The position numbers and the translations under genes are program-made. This document shows, one piece after another, positions 10,210 to 21,833 of a stretch of DNA of 64,000 nucleotides. The DNA is taken from NCBI GenBank assembly GCA_027475525.1, contig JAMWFC010000073.1, forward strand, positions 149,791-213,790, given 5' to 3'. The notes beneath the pieces were generated by a model, which ran no database searches, was not told the origin of the DNA, and saw nothing but the letters and a program-made list of their open reading frames with translations. Position 1 is the stretch's first letter, and the number at the start of each line of letters is the position of its first letter. This DNA comes from Macrolepiota albuminosa (taxonomy: Eukaryota; Basidiomycota; Agaricomycetes; Agaricales; Agaricaceae).

Positions 10210-12330
10210 GACTTGGTCAGCCCTCCGCCAGCTCCATCTTGCCAACTGACAACAGACTTATCCTGTCGGAAAGAGGTCAGAGTCGAAAATCACTTAAACT
10301 TCCTGGAGCTGTTGACATACAATCCTTATACCAGTAGGCCCCATAGGCGAGAAATTCTCCATCGGAATGCTGGCATGATCAGTGTTGTTCCCCTTCCACA
10401 ACTGCTGCCGCAAGGTCTCCCTAGAAGTCAACCTGAAGTAAAGTAGGGTCAATCAGAGGGATGAATAAAAGATACAAGGCTCACATGCTGACGACAGAGA
10501 GAACATACACTATACTTCACTTGAGTAACCTGACAGTGTACAGATATAAAACGCACACTGGCAGCTTGGCAATAAAAAGATCATGCTGAGGTCAGGTCTA
10601 TGAGCAACAACATCATGTGATTTTGCAGGACACTCACAAAACAAACGTGTTAGGAACCGAGACAAACTGAGAGGTTCTCAGTGTCGTTTAGTCACCAGGA
10701 GAATCATCCGTCAGAAAAGACACACCAGGATTAGATTCATAAATGCTGCAAGACTTCCTCCAATGCATTAAATACTATACGGCGACAACGACGATATCCT
10801 GCGTACCTTGTGGCTGCACCACGGTTGATTGCATACAAGATCAATTTGTCCACAATGGAATCTGTCCTAAACAACAGGCATTGACTCGGAGTGACGTGTC
10901 TGCACGAAAGACATACTTTCTCAAGCCTGACCTAGAATTGTGGAGTAGCCAACAAAGCATAACCGTAATCACTACGTCGCAAGCCGCAGTACATCCCGCC
11001 TGGGTGGAAGTATATCTCTGCGCAATTGATAGGTCATCAACTTCACACGCAAGGACATCGATATTGGTTTACCACGGTTGACTCTAGATTTGAAAATGTG
11101 CCAACACGAACACTACAAACGATTTGCTGAACAATCATATAATTAATTGTTTTGAGCGACTCACACCAGGATTGTCTGAGCTGGACACGGAGTCAGATAC
11201 AAATTGTACAACCACGCGCAAGACTTACTTATCCCAAATCCTGAGAGCTTGAATTAACTTCGCAACAACCATACGTGAAGACAATTACTGACCAATTTGT
11301 AAGAAGGAAAGTATGACCTGTCAGAAGTGTCATTTTATGTGACTTTATCATTAAGAAGACAACTTACTACAGGGGCAACGAAAAGAATACGCCTAGAAGG
11401 CGGAGAGACTAGATCATATTGTCAAAAACGCACAGCATTGCCAAGCGGTAGCTTACAAATCCAGATTCGGCTCACAAAGAACCTCGAGAAAGATGAATTT
11501 GGTGAAAAAAAAGGAAACTTTAAAAAATAAGACTCACTGTTGAGCAGTAAAAGCTGTCATGTACTAAATATTTTATTGACATGAGAAAGAATCTTTCAGA
11601 AAAGGAAAACATACAATCGCGGGCAGTTGAGCAGCAGCCGAGCTTCAAGAAGTTAGAAAACAGATAGACAAACCAGTATACTGTTCGAAACATACAATGT
11701 AATGATGTCCAGATTTTCTGGGATTGCAAACCAGGTGATGAAGTCGGTGTAAATTTGGTGGCTCAGAAAAACCAATTGTAGTGTCGCAAATATGCTTCCC
11801 AAAGTTAGCTCATCCAGGAAAAAGAAAATTTGATTGTCTGCCCTACAAAATGAGTGCAACCTACAAACATATTGATAAAGGAGAGAAATACAAAGCCAGT
11901 CCATGAAACTCACTGAAAGCCTAATCAAGGCGCTGTCGCTCTTACTGTGTGAGCGAAAGTACTGCATCACCAGAAGCTAATTTTGAAGTATTAGACCTGG
12001 ACGATCAAGAGAGCTGGTAGGGAAATTACAGCTCCCATGCCATATATCCTAACGCGTCGGTAAAGGAAAGGTAACAAACGTTGAAGACATATACTTACAC
12101 TGCATCGAGCACGTAAGCTATCAATTGGCAGCCCCAGTTATCCTGAAAAGTCAGAGCAGGCATGTTCAAGGTTGACGATAAGACGTCACTAGCAAAGAAG
12201 CTTTTGGTGGAAGAAACGCAAGACTTTTGGAGAGTACAGCTCCACTTACATATATATGTGCCTACCAGCAGAAGATGTCATGCCTGGGAACTCCGAAGCT
12301 TGCAGTATCAAACTTCAAGGTTGAAACGTT
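10210..12330 (-). pseudogene. DUF6534-like multi-pass membrane protein gene, spliced, probably decayed
   Basis: On the minus strand, pieces match the order of segments in the fungal DUF6534-type family of seven-helix proteins. Near 11.8 kb there is a helix with VFLSHQIYTDFITWF. Near 11.48 kb RFFVSRIWI precedes a GT donor. Near 11.31 kb there is QVILSFLQIG. Near 10.97 kb AACDVVITVMLCWLLHNSRSG is followed by an intron. At 10.88 kb TDSIVDKLILYAINRG occurs, and near 10.42 kb a C-terminal LTSRETLRQQLW. Several plausible GT-AG introns separate them. The first helices were not resolved and I could not build one uninterrupted frame. The molecular function of the family is unknown. Confidence 0.5.
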
Positions 12331-13499
12331 ACCCCTTGATGATTTGATTGAAATAGTAGATCAGAAATTCACCAACCTGTTGTGAAATCATGATATGTAT
12401 TATCTGACACTCGGATCCTCATGATATCTCCTGAGGGAGCAACGACGCAACAGAACAGACCCTGGACGGCATAACATGGTAACACGCACCACGAGGTTGA
12501 GACACCCGTGTACATAAAGACACCGCGTGCACCAAGGCACCGGAACGACAGAAGATATGAACCAGGTCATTCCACGAGCCATAACACACCACCATCCCAG
12601 GAAAACACCCCACCCCCTTGTTCTAACTGAGGACTTTGTAATGTGACCACGTCACTACATAGCCACACCGATTGACGCGACATATTGGCAGAATAACTAT
12701 CTTCAAGTTCATCTAGAATGTTAGAGTTAGAGTCCTAAAATATTCGCAATATGGAGGTGATCCGAGGTTCTCATAGTAACCAAAGGTGGGAATCCCTGAC
12801 ACTCCAGAGAAGTCTAGAAGTGATCTGGGGCATGTGGAGTGGCGAGAAATGGAAGTGCCTGACAGGCCCCAAATCAAGGGATCAGCACGAGCAACCTTGA
12901 GTGAGGCGACAGAGTCATTTGGTGCTTGGATGTGAGAACAACGGTGACTAGAACACTCACCAGCTTGCTGTGATGCAAGTATTTAACCCTTTGACTTTAT
13001 CCAGGCCTGGGCATGCTTGAGAGTCCTGATGGGGTTGGTGTCTACATCCATAATGGACTGACACGTCAAGGAGTCTGGCACATGCTGTCTCCAAACTAAG
13101 TAGACCTACCTTTGGTAATTGGTCCCTGTGCAACTCCTTTGTCATTTATAAATCACATACATGATATATACTACATGTCTGACCTTGGTAGCAATAAGAT
13201 CATTAACATTCTGAGTTTCCTTTTGACATATCAGGCACTTCTGTGCATCCAATCTACCATTGGTTTCCCAACAAGACAAAAAGACTTATTAGTCTGTCTT
13301 GAGAACAACACAACTAAAATAACCAGAAATTGTTTTGTTAAATCTGCTACCAGGCCAGCAAGGAATATGTTGGTTCAGATGGTTGAATGAGAAACAGAAA
13401 TCATGTTTGAATGTAAATAACTCAAGATATATGTAAGTAAATAAATCATTTATCATTGGAGAAGCCTAAGAAAGCAAGATGCAAATCAGGATGAAGACA
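12331..13499. other. Intergenic DNA, no gene seen
   Basis: Short frames on both strands show no motif or codon pattern. The sequence to about 12.9 kb keeps more CpG than the repeat-rich neighbourhood, as the DUF6534-like locus does. Nothing repetitive was recognised. Confidence 0.5.
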
Positions 13500-13960
13500 C
13501 AACTAAGAATTATGGCAAATAATATTATCATCTATACATGGAAATTTGGAAAATACCTTCTAACTTTGAATGCTGTCTGACACAGCAGAACCCATGAACA
13601 ATAGCTTTTGCCCAGTTACACAGTAAATCAAGATGAAAAACATATCTTGCTGATAAATGAGAACATATTATAGATAAGGTATGAAAACAGGTACTATGAA
13701 CTATATTATTGACAACCAATGCAGAAATTTTAAGTAGAAAACTTGATATTTGACACATTGTAGTAAGAAGTATAGAAGCAGGACACGTGAACAACATCTT
13801 TAGCCCAGTGATACAATAACTTGAAGTGAAAGACATACCTTATGAATGAATTGCTACACATTGCAGTAAGGGGTATGAAAATGCAACCTATAGACAATAT
13901 CATTGACAGCTAACATACTAACTCTAGATAGAAGATATACCTTTTATTTGGATGTCCAAC
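13500..13960. repeat. Degenerate tandem duplication, unit about 196 bases
   Basis: A block with aacccatgaacaatagc...gcccagttacacagtaa at about 13582 recurs as gacacgtgaacaacatc...gcccagtgatacaataa at about 13778. Flanking motifs (catatcttgctgataaatgag and cataccttatgaatgaattg) follow in the same order. Copies are well diverged. The open minus frame here is repeat DNA. Confidence 0.6.
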
Positions 13961-14112
13961 AAAATTGTTTAAGTTATCACAGAAAGTTTTCAGAGTCACT
14001 TCCCACAGACTGAGCATCATGAAAGCTGTAAATAGTATTGTCAGTCATCAGCTCAGTATGCAGGTCTTCAACATATGCTCAAGTGAAGACCTATGTTGTT
14101 GAGATAGGCAAT

Positions 14113-14166
14113 CACTTCAGAGCATGCCAGAGATTTCTGGAGAAATCTCTGGCATGTCCTCAAGTG
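14113..14166. repeat. 54-base palindrome with perfect 16-base core arms
   Basis: catgccagagatttct (14123-14138) and its reverse complement (14141-14156) are separated by two bases. The outer ten bases on each side are also largely complementary (cacttcagag against tcctcaagtg). Related half-sites occur at 26882-26915 and 62890-62922, suggesting the ends of a transposon family or an insertion hot spot. Confidence 0.8.
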
Positions 14167-14756
14167 AATGGGACCATTGTGAATATTGAACAAAAGAACA
14201 TTGCATGAGACATAATACTTATAAGTGATTACAAAACATGTGTGCAACAGGACACAAAGGAAGCATTTATCAATTGAAGAGCAAGCTATTCAAGTAGGGG
14301 AGGTGATGACAAAACAACAGGACAAAAGCTTTCAGTTTCAACTCCGAGTCTGAACATTATCAATGTGCAATTTAAAAAAAAGAGCTTGAATATTCTCATG
14401 TGATACAAAACTTTTGGTATCTAATCATTAACTACTATCTGAATCAATGATTTGGGCATTTCTTGAGTATTAATTGCAAAAACCAACAAGTAGCAGGAAC
14501 AATAAACATCTTTCTATTACATAGTCTGGAGTAGGCACTACTCAAATCCTGGTCCAAGAAAACAAATGGAAAGAGAATAGATTCAGTCATAATATCTATC
14601 AGATTTGCTTTTGCTTTATTACTGCCTGCTGGGTCTTAATGTGCTCCAAATCTGCTTTTGGTTGGTAAATCTGACAGCTTGAACTTTATAACCAGGAAAC
14701 ACCTGACTACACAAGTAAAATGAGAAAATTAATAACTGTAAGGAGAACACTTAACT

Positions 14757-14940
14757 TCTGTGGAACTTTTTCCACAGAGCCAGTGAGCACTTGTGACAAA
14801 TGAGAGTCAAGAAAGTGTAGAGGCAGGCAAGAAACAGGCAAGGGACTAGTGATAGGCTTCTACTCTGGTTGAACCTATTATTGGGATCAGACACACCTAA
14901 CAGCATCAGTCATTTTGAGACTCAGGTTATTTTTTAGCAA
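14757..14940 (-). repeat. Dispersed repeat block related to the Gypsy-M leader/gag start and to 20.25-20.38 kb
   Basis: The segment with ccacagagccagtgagcac, then gacaa.tgagagtcaagaa and caagggact matches 52995-53070. Adjacent bases up to 14940 match the reverse complement of 20255-20380 (aataacctgag, aggagtgtctg, agtagaagcctatca). It is therefore a fragment of the same repeat family, probably the LTR/leader of Gypsy-M. Confidence 0.5.
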
Positions 14941-15690
14941 CTTAAAGTGTTAACATGTACACTAGTTATAGGCATCACTAACATTGTTATGCCAGATATA
15001 GAATATTATATAAGACAACATCTTGTATTTACTCTAGTATTAGTCAATCCAATACTGCAGCTGATTCAGTGCTGTGTGATTCACACCAGAACATTCTACT
15101 AGCTCATAACTTCTGGTTACATTTTTTGAATCTTCTACTATTTGCTTTAGACTCTCAGCTCTGTCACCTTCCAGGCAACTCATCAAACTTCTCAACTTCT
15201 TTAGCATCATGTCAAAAATGTGCTTCAATAACTGGCTCACTTAATCCAGGGCCAGTACTACTAGATACAGATGATCCACCTGTTCCTCTTGCTGTTCAGA
15301 TGCCAGCTGCATCTGCATATTAGCCCTTGCCAAAGCAGAACAACAGTGTACCTCACAATGCTAGCATTAGCTTTGCAATGCTGGGTGGGTTATCTGTGTT
15401 GCAAATGATAGATCAAAGGACAAATCTTCAGGATCAGGAGTGTTGCTGCTAGCAAGCCAGCTTCTCACTGATCTATCTGGTATTGCTTAAAAGCTCATCT
15501 ACACAGCTGGAAAGTCAACCTTACCTGACACAGTACTCAGAACTGGTGTAAGGTATTGCTATTGTGTATGGTACATCACACTGAACTGCTTCCACTGAGT
15601 GCTATCTGGCATTTTATCATCAATGGCAACACAGCATCAGCAGAGACAAGCAGGTGGGTGCTCAGTGCAAACAACAAGGTCATATTGATG
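14941..15690. other. AT-rich DNA, no gene seen
   Basis: Short frames on both strands lack motifs. No terminal repeats or tandem structure were recognised. Confidence 0.4.
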
Positions 15691-16420
15691 GAACAGATGC
15701 TGCAGGTGCCTCAGGTTCGGGAGTTGTAAGGAAAGGAAAAGGATAACAGACAACTGCAAGCAAGGCATGAAGGCCTCAGGAAAGTCCTAGACTTAGAGAC
15801 AGAACTAGCTTCCTCAGAGAATGAGGAGGGTAAAAAGCTGTTATTAACCTTATCAATTCAGTTACAACTGGTACTTGACCAATACTTATTGGTCATGGAA
15901 GAATTAACATAAAAGCATCTTCAGCTTTATGTAGTGAAGCACTTACAGTTAATGGCTGCTAGAAGCCATGATGTACCTCAGGCAGATTCAACAGAATATA
16001 TCAAATTATTTATGCATATCTGTGAACTAGAGGTTATTGAATATCTCAAACATAAGGCTGCCCAAGAATCAGTGATTTAAACAGCCATGCCAGCCAATTT
16101 GATGGAATATGAGGCAATGGTGCACCAATGAGTGCCAGTGATTGTGAACATAATGGATATATTGAATGTGCCTCATCAGGCAAACAATCTCAGCAAAATT
16201 TTATTTGGCATCAGAACACTGCAAACTGCCAACACATGAGCAGAGATGCAAGGCACTATCTGAGGTTGAAACTGTAATGACCACCCCAGCTGAGATGGAT
16301 AAGCCAGTTGTAGCTCAAGAGGTGAAGACCCTTTGTAAGCAAATCATGATTAAGGAGAAGGCAGTCAGACCTCAGGTTCCAGAGGAACCTGTCAGACCCA
16401 ATTGGCTGAATAATTAGTGG
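15691..16420 (+). pseudogene. Unrecognised decayed reading frame, possibly retroelement gag
   Basis: I do not recognise the product. The plus-strand translation is rich in Glu, Gln and Leu and helical in appearance (about 15700-15910, then 16166-16417), broken by stops at about 15909 and 16077. The last stretch has an acidic to Pro-rich end (KAVRPQVPEEPVRPNW). Gag polyproteins often look like this, and a SINE-like copy follows directly. No zinc knuckle or protease is visible. Confidence 0.3.
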
Positions 16421-16469
16421 TTTAGCACAAATTCACTTAATTATCTTGAAGCAATCTTGAAGCACTGCT

Positions 16470-16990
16470 TGTGCAGTGGTCTCTGGTAAAAGGGGGACTT
16501 GTTCTGGGTCATGGCCATAAGTGGCTCTGTGTAGGCCATAATGAAATCTATGCAAGCCCATGGGAGCTGGTTGGACCAAAGATATGTCTTGCCTTCACAT
16601 TCCTATGGGGGAATCAAACCCCTGGCCTTGAGAAAGCCTCCAGCAATGAAACACATTGATAATTTATCTGTTACACCACAGGTTCATTACTAACATGTAG
16701 AATGGAAGGTCAGATAACACAATGAATGGCAGCTCCCCTACCTTCCTGCAGGTCCCCACATAGATATTTAGAGGTGGAAGGAGGGTGGCACACCCCCAAA
16801 AGAGTTTTTGTGGCTTGAAAGGGGGCATTGGAATCAGCTGCCATCAGCTGGCATCTGTCAGCATCTGTCAGCAGCTATCAGTACCTGCTGGCATCTATTA
16901 GCATCCTTTGTACATTTGTTGGACATCTGCTGGCATCCATCAGCAACCTCTGGCATTCACTGGCATCAGGAGGGAAAGAGAGAAAGAGGG
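16470..16990. repeat. Left arm of a large composite inverted repeat
   Basis: The sequence from about 16740 to 16990 (gaggtggaaggagggtgg, aaaagagtttttgtggctt, then catctg/cagcag-rich DNA with ctttgtacat.tgttggacat) is found as its reverse complement at about 18375-18610. The outward flank (16480-16690) is a SINE-like copy also repeated in inverted order at 18645-18790. The arms are about 500 bases, with an internal loop of about 1.4 kb. Confidence 0.75.
16480..16690 (-). mobile_element. tRNA-derived SINE-like copy (minus)
   Basis: Read on the minus strand, tggtgtaacag (16679-16669) fits a Pol III A box, and gggtttgattccc (16621-16609) fits a B box with a C-to-T change. A ctggaggcttt.ctcaaggcc block lies between them. 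The 3' part contains ggtccaaccagc, shared with the plus copy at 18.65 kb. It is non-coding and would depend on a LINE partner, which is not seen here. Confidence 0.6.
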
Positions 16991-17099
16991 TGCATCGGTG
17001 TCTGCCATATGGGGTGGCATCTGAGGAAGTGTGGGGAGTCATGGAAGAGGGATGAGAGTGGGGAGAAAGAGGGGGAAGGAGGAAGGAGAGGGACATGAG

Positions 17100-17960
17100 A
17101 TCAGGAATATTTATCAATTGATAATCTATATTGTGCAGAGTGGTGGGTTTGACTCTCCTGCAGTGCATATAATAAACAGGTGCAGAGTTTTGTACAGTGG
17201 CAGGTTTGACTTCTCAGTGCAATATAATATACCAGTGCCATTTTTTCAGCTACCTGTACACCATACTAACTTGTAGTAAACCCATGTGGTTCAGTGGAAT
17301 ATTTATCAATTTATATTTCATATCATGCACAAGCAGCAGGTTTGACTCTTCTTAGTGCACATATAGCAGTCAGGACCTCTTCTGTCCTGCTGTTGACTTA
17401 ATGACATATAATCATGTTTTTTGACCTGCTGAACTAGTTCTATGTGTACACTATACACAGTAGTAGGAAGTTCCTGTGGTCCAGTGGAATATTTATCAAT
17501 TGATATATTGATATTCTATATTGTATATAGCTGTGGGTTTGACTCCTCTGCAGTGCATTATAATATACTAGTGTAGGTTTTTGTACAGCCACATGTTTGA
17601 CTCCTCTGCAGTGCATCATAATATACCAGTGCAGTTTTGAGCTATCTGTACACAATACTGACTTGTAGTAAGCCCCTGTAGTCCAGTAGAATACTTCTAA
17701 ATCAATATTTCATATCATGCACATGATGGCAGTCAGAGCCTCTTCTGCTCTCCTTTTGACCTAATGATGTATAATTGTGTCTTTTTACCTGCTGAACCAA
17801 TTTATGTTTAAATCACATTAGTCTGTAGTAAAGCACTGTGACCCAGTGCACAATACTAGAGTAATATTTATGTGCAATACCCATCACATCCTGTGATCTA
17901 GCAGAATATTCTCAATTGATGTTCCTTTTAGTGCACAATAGGAGGGCTCAACTCCCCCTT
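17100..17960. repeat. Array of tRNA-like A-box/B-box modules
   Basis: B-box-like gggtttgactcy is found at 17145-17156, 17339-17349 and 17535-17546, with weaker copies near 17200 and 17590. A-box-like tggtycagtgg occurs at 17287-17297 and 17477-17487, with decayed forms at about 17679, 17830 and 17905. A-to-B start spacing is 52 and 58 bases, compatible with tRNA-derived promoters. The motif gaatatttatcaattgata follows the A boxes. None folds obviously as a complete tRNA, so these are tRNA-derived repeats, not tRNA genes. Confidence 0.55.
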
Positions 17961-18369
17961 GTGTATTTGTCACTGGTTGTGGTTTTTTGCTGATGTGTCC
18001 TATCCTCCATATCTAAGAGTGGCTAAATGGATTAAATAAATTGATGACGGATTTGTTGCCAGCAAAACAGGATGGTTAATCTTAATAAAAAGTAATCAAT
18101 GAAAAAGCCAAGAATTATATTGAAAACATTAATCTTCTGAAGTGTATTCCTCCTCTGTATTAGATCCATATAATCCATCTAAATAAAAGTCATCCTTATC
18201 ATGTAAGTAGTCTGTCAAGAGTACAAAATCTTCTGGTGTGTATAGCCCCTAAGGTCTGATAAGTGTGATGTCTTCATAATTTGCTATCAAGCATGACAAT
18301 GAAGATGGTGAGGGTGACTCTGACATATTATCAGCAGATACATCATCAGTACAATCAGCTGAAAGGGCC

Positions 18370-18900
18370 AATAGGCCTACATCGACATGCTAGAGGTTGC
18401 TGATGGATGCCTGCAGATGTCCAACAGATGTACAAAGAATGCTAATGGATGCCAGCAGATACTGATAGCTGCTGACAGATGCTGATGGCAGGTGATGCCA
18501 ATGCCTCCTTTCAAGCCACAAAAACTCTTTTGGAGGTGTGCTGCCTCCTTTCACCTCTTATTATCCATGCAGAGACCTGCAGGAACATTGGGGGCCACTA
18601 TTCATTGTGGTATCTACCTTTCAATTCTATCTGCTAGTAATGGACCTGTGGTGCAACAGATAAATTGTCAATGTATCCTGTTGCTGGAGGCTTCCTCAAG
18701 GCCAGGAGTTCAATTCTCCCTCACAGAATATGAAGGACAAGATGTAGAGTCTTTTTTTTTTGGTCCAACCAGCCTCGGTGAGCCTGCATAGTCCTGTGCA
18801 GATGTCTGCTGGTGGCCTATGCAAGCCAGTGTGAGCTTGTGTAAGTTTAAGTGGGCCAATATAGGTCTGCATTGATATCTGCTGGTGGCATGTACAGGCC
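18370..18900. repeat. Right arm of the composite inverted repeat
   Basis: Inverted partner of 16470-16990. The part at 18375-18610 is the reverse complement of the left arm with scattered substitutions. It is followed by the SINE-like copy in opposite orientation. The far end grades into CTG/CAG-like low-complexity DNA, which continues to about 19180. Confidence 0.75.
18645..18790 (+). mobile_element. tRNA-derived SINE-like copy (plus)
   Basis: The A-box-like tggtgcaacag (18649-18659) and B-box-like gagttcaattc (18716-18726) are 67 bases apart, which suits a tRNA with a long variable arm. The intervening gctggaggcttcctcaaggcc is shared with the minus copy at 16.6 kb. A poly-T run and ggtccaaccagc follow. 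Confidence 0.6.
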
Positions 18901-19279
18901 TGTGTAGGTCTGCAGGGCTCTTTTGTGGATATCCACTGGCCTCAGGGTGGGAAAAGGAAGGAAGGGGAGGCATGCAGCCTCAAATTGCTGTGGGGAGGAA
19001 GAGAGAGGGGAGGGAAGTGGGAAACCTTGATGAGGGTTTACTCATGCCCTGATGTCCACTAATGGAGGAGGTTTCTACTGAGGGGCTGATGCCTGCTAGT
19101 GGCTGCTGATGCACATTGATAGCTGCTGGTGTCTACTGGCATCTGCTGGGCCTGCATATACATGCATGTGCCTGCCTTATATGAATCCACTGGACCATGT
19201 CATATAGCACATTGTAACACATTCATTTGTTATTCTATGGCATGCTGAGGACTGCTCCACTACAGTGTAGCAGACTCTG
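18901..19279. other. Low-complexity CTG/TGC-rich DNA
   Basis: It is rich in ctgctgg and gatgcc motifs like those in the inverted-repeat arms. No coding frame is supported. Confidence 0.5.
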
Positions 19280-20380
19280 CTAAACATGTATTGTACAGCA
19301 CAAAGTAAGCTCCCCTACAACATGACATGTACATGTACCATTGTGATCCCCTACCCTGATTGTGCTGTCATGCATCAAAGCAGTTTGTAGAGTCTCATCT
19401 TTCTTAGAAATGCATAGCAATAGTGCAGCCTGTATGAGTTCTGGCAGGGTCTCAGTGTGCTCAAGATAACAATGTGTAGAAAGACACTGAAAGTTAGTGC
19501 TCCTGACACTATCTAGCAAACTGTAAATGCAAAGTTCTGACAAAGTTATTATAAAAGAGAAAAGCATAATGTAAAAGTGTCTGCTGTTGGCACCATAGGT
19601 GACAAAGATGATGTAGACATAGCTAGTGCTAGAATTCTCAAAGAGTTGAGTCCAGCCTAGTGAGTTTGAACTGTGAAAGTAAAGAGAAATTCTTATTTGT
19701 TGTTATTTACATATACAGCAGCTATATTTTATACTATGCACTATTATTAATTGAAAATATGTCCATCTGCAGTGCTATGGTTTAGCACCTCCAATCACCA
19801 TTATGACTAGCAGTGTACTATCAATGACAATCAGTAACAACCAATGGTGTATAAGCAATAGCAATTAGATTACTTGAAAAGTTTAAATGGACTTGCTCAC
19901 TTTTTAACACAAGTCCAAATAGACAGTCTGTCTCAGTAGTTGGTCAGAAAAACTTTGAAAAATGCCATAATTCAAAAGCATTATTCTCAGTGCCACCTAT
20001 TATCTCCATTTCAGATAATTCAAGGTGTCAAGCTTTTAATATATCTGGTCCCATCGACATAAATACTGATGCTTCTGATGGTGTCTGATGGTGGTGCCTC
20101 AACAAATGACAGTGTCTAATGTTTATCCCTACTTGGAATTGATTGGGGTTTGATCAATGACCACTTTCCTATAGTTGTGCTAGTATTTTCTTTCTACAAG
20201 TCCTGTATTTTTGAAGTTAATAATGTCAAATAGTAGATGAGACTCTAAGTTGCCAAAAATAACCTGAGCCAAAAAAATAGCCATTCACAGATTGGCTGAT
20301 TATATTAGGAGTGTCTGGTCCAGTAATGCACTCAGCCCAAGTAGAAGCCTATCAATAGCTATGTCTAGCTGCTTCTACTT
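19280..20380 (+). repeat. Dispersed repeat, about 1 kb, copy 1
   Basis: A colinear diverged relative lies at about 32140-32990. Shared stretches include cagtgtgctcaa, ctatctagcaaactgtaa against ctacctagcaaactgtaa, gttctgacaa, cataatgtaaaagtg and aagttgccaaaa.ataacctga. The right end (20255-20380) matches 14757-14940 inverted. The family is probably the LTR or untranslated part of Gypsy-M, but terminal TG..CA borders were not fixed. Confidence 0.55.
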
Positions 20381-21185
20381 TTTCAGAGTTTCTTAAAACT
20401 CTTCTTCTGACATCAATAATGCTGGTGAGCTAGCTGGAAGGCTGTTCAGTAGAGCCTCCTTGTCCTTCACATCCTGCACTGTTACTTTTCTGTGACCACT
20501 CAGTCATGCTCATTATGATGCTTCTCAGTTGTGTAATACTATTGCAGCTGACTATCTGTCTTGTGCAACAGCACCTTTTGCTTTCATAGACACTCCATTT
20601 ACAATAACACCATTTTTTACAAAGTCCAGGAACATCCTGTTCTTATGCATGAATAGCAAGTGTACTAATGAGGGTATTGTAGTAATTGAAGTTTGCTATA
20701 TTCATATACTTTTTTGTAAACATTCTCAATGTCTTTATTTTCACTTTGGCACTTAATTGCACTATTGTGTGACTGCTTATGGTCTCCAATTAGAGCATCA
20801 AAGGCTCCTCCAACTTGTGAATACATATTGTGTTAACATGAGCAAGCTGGAGTGTAATACCCATAGTAATACTCCTTAAGTCCCATGATGTCCAGACTAG
20901 ATGTCTATTGACATCCACATAAGTCACCAAGGACCTCTTTTTCTCAAAAGCATACCTTGAATGCTACAGCTTATTTGTTGCCTTCTGCAATATCATGCAC
21001 CTCATATGCATGTGCTGGTTATCCTGGCACTCTGTTAGCACAAAGAAGTGCTTATTCTTGTCATCACAAGTATAGTAATCACTGTTGTATACATCTACTG
21101 TGACTGTTAGGGAACCTTCTTTTCTACAAAATGCCACCCTCAGTCATCTCACTACTGCATGAAGCCTCTGAGGTCTAATATTTTA
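20381..21185. other. Stretch without a clear gene
   Basis: The minus-strand translation gives fragments that look weakly coding (for example VAFCRKEGSLTVTVDVYNS near 21.1 kb), continuous with the fragment at 21186-21422 but broken by stops. Nothing was recognised on the plus strand. Confidence 0.35.
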
Positions 21186-21422
21186 TTATACTCTACACAT
21201 CCATATCCAAGTTTTCCAACTGGAAAAATCTATGTCCTCTATCATATGATCTGATATACTTGCCATCAGATTTCTGAGCCTCACTTCAGCAGAAAACTTA
21301 AACCTTACTCCAAGAGAGTTATTCACTAGTAAGATTATATGATCATGCATATGATTCATATAGATCCAGACTGCCTTGTTCATCCCTGGCATACTTGCAT
21401 GCAATTCATCAGGTGCAGGCAT
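21186..21422 (-). pseudogene. Unrecognised conserved-looking protein fragment
   Basis: The frame gives a well-composed 78-residue segment with PAPDELHASMPGMNKAVWIY, a central FSAEVRLRNLMASISDHMI and a Trp-rich end. It does not resemble the random frames nearby. I do not recognise the family. It is followed in the minus direction by related-looking debris to about 20.9 kb, and the gag fragment of Gypsy-M lies just upstream (21483-21800), so it may belong to a retroelement. Confidence 0.35.
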
Positions 21423-21482
21423 CTAAAATGCTCAAGGAGTGCAATGCAAGTGTTCATTGGCCACTCATTTCAGCTGCTGTGG

Positions 21483-21800
21483 AGGCTGCTGCCTGACATC
21501 TTGAGATCCTAGTTTTGCACCAGGTCACCTATCATTTCCTCAATAATCTTTATTGTCTTGATCATAATTTCAACAATCATGGTCTCCATTATCATTATTA
21601 CAAGAATTATGCTCTCTATTATCATAGTCATCACTATTATAGTCATTGCCATCTAGATCTCTGTCTAGTTCTGTAGTTTGAGCAGCAAATTGTTGACACA
21701 TCTTCTTGACAGGCATGACTTCTTCATGCCCTTCAAAGACTACTCCTTGGTTGTCAATTAATAACTCTTCATGATTGTGCAAATGTTGATTGCACATTCT
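21483..21800 (-). pseudogene. Gypsy-M gag fragment (minus)
   Basis: It contains LLIDNQGVVFEGHEEVMP and an acidic Asp/Asn-rich tail. The same block appears as SLIDNQGIIFESTKPI in the gag at 56.37 kb on the plus strand. Its orientation is opposite to the pol fragment that starts at 21837, so the locus is rearranged rather than one simple copy. Confidence 0.6.
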
Positions 21801-21833
21801 CTGGTAGTTAATGCATTCATTCTAGTTGTCTAC

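Noticed and set aside
17100..17960. Functional tRNA genes
   Set aside because: A- and B-box-like motifs occur, but I could not form an acceptor stem or anticodon arm; they are tRNA-derived repeats.
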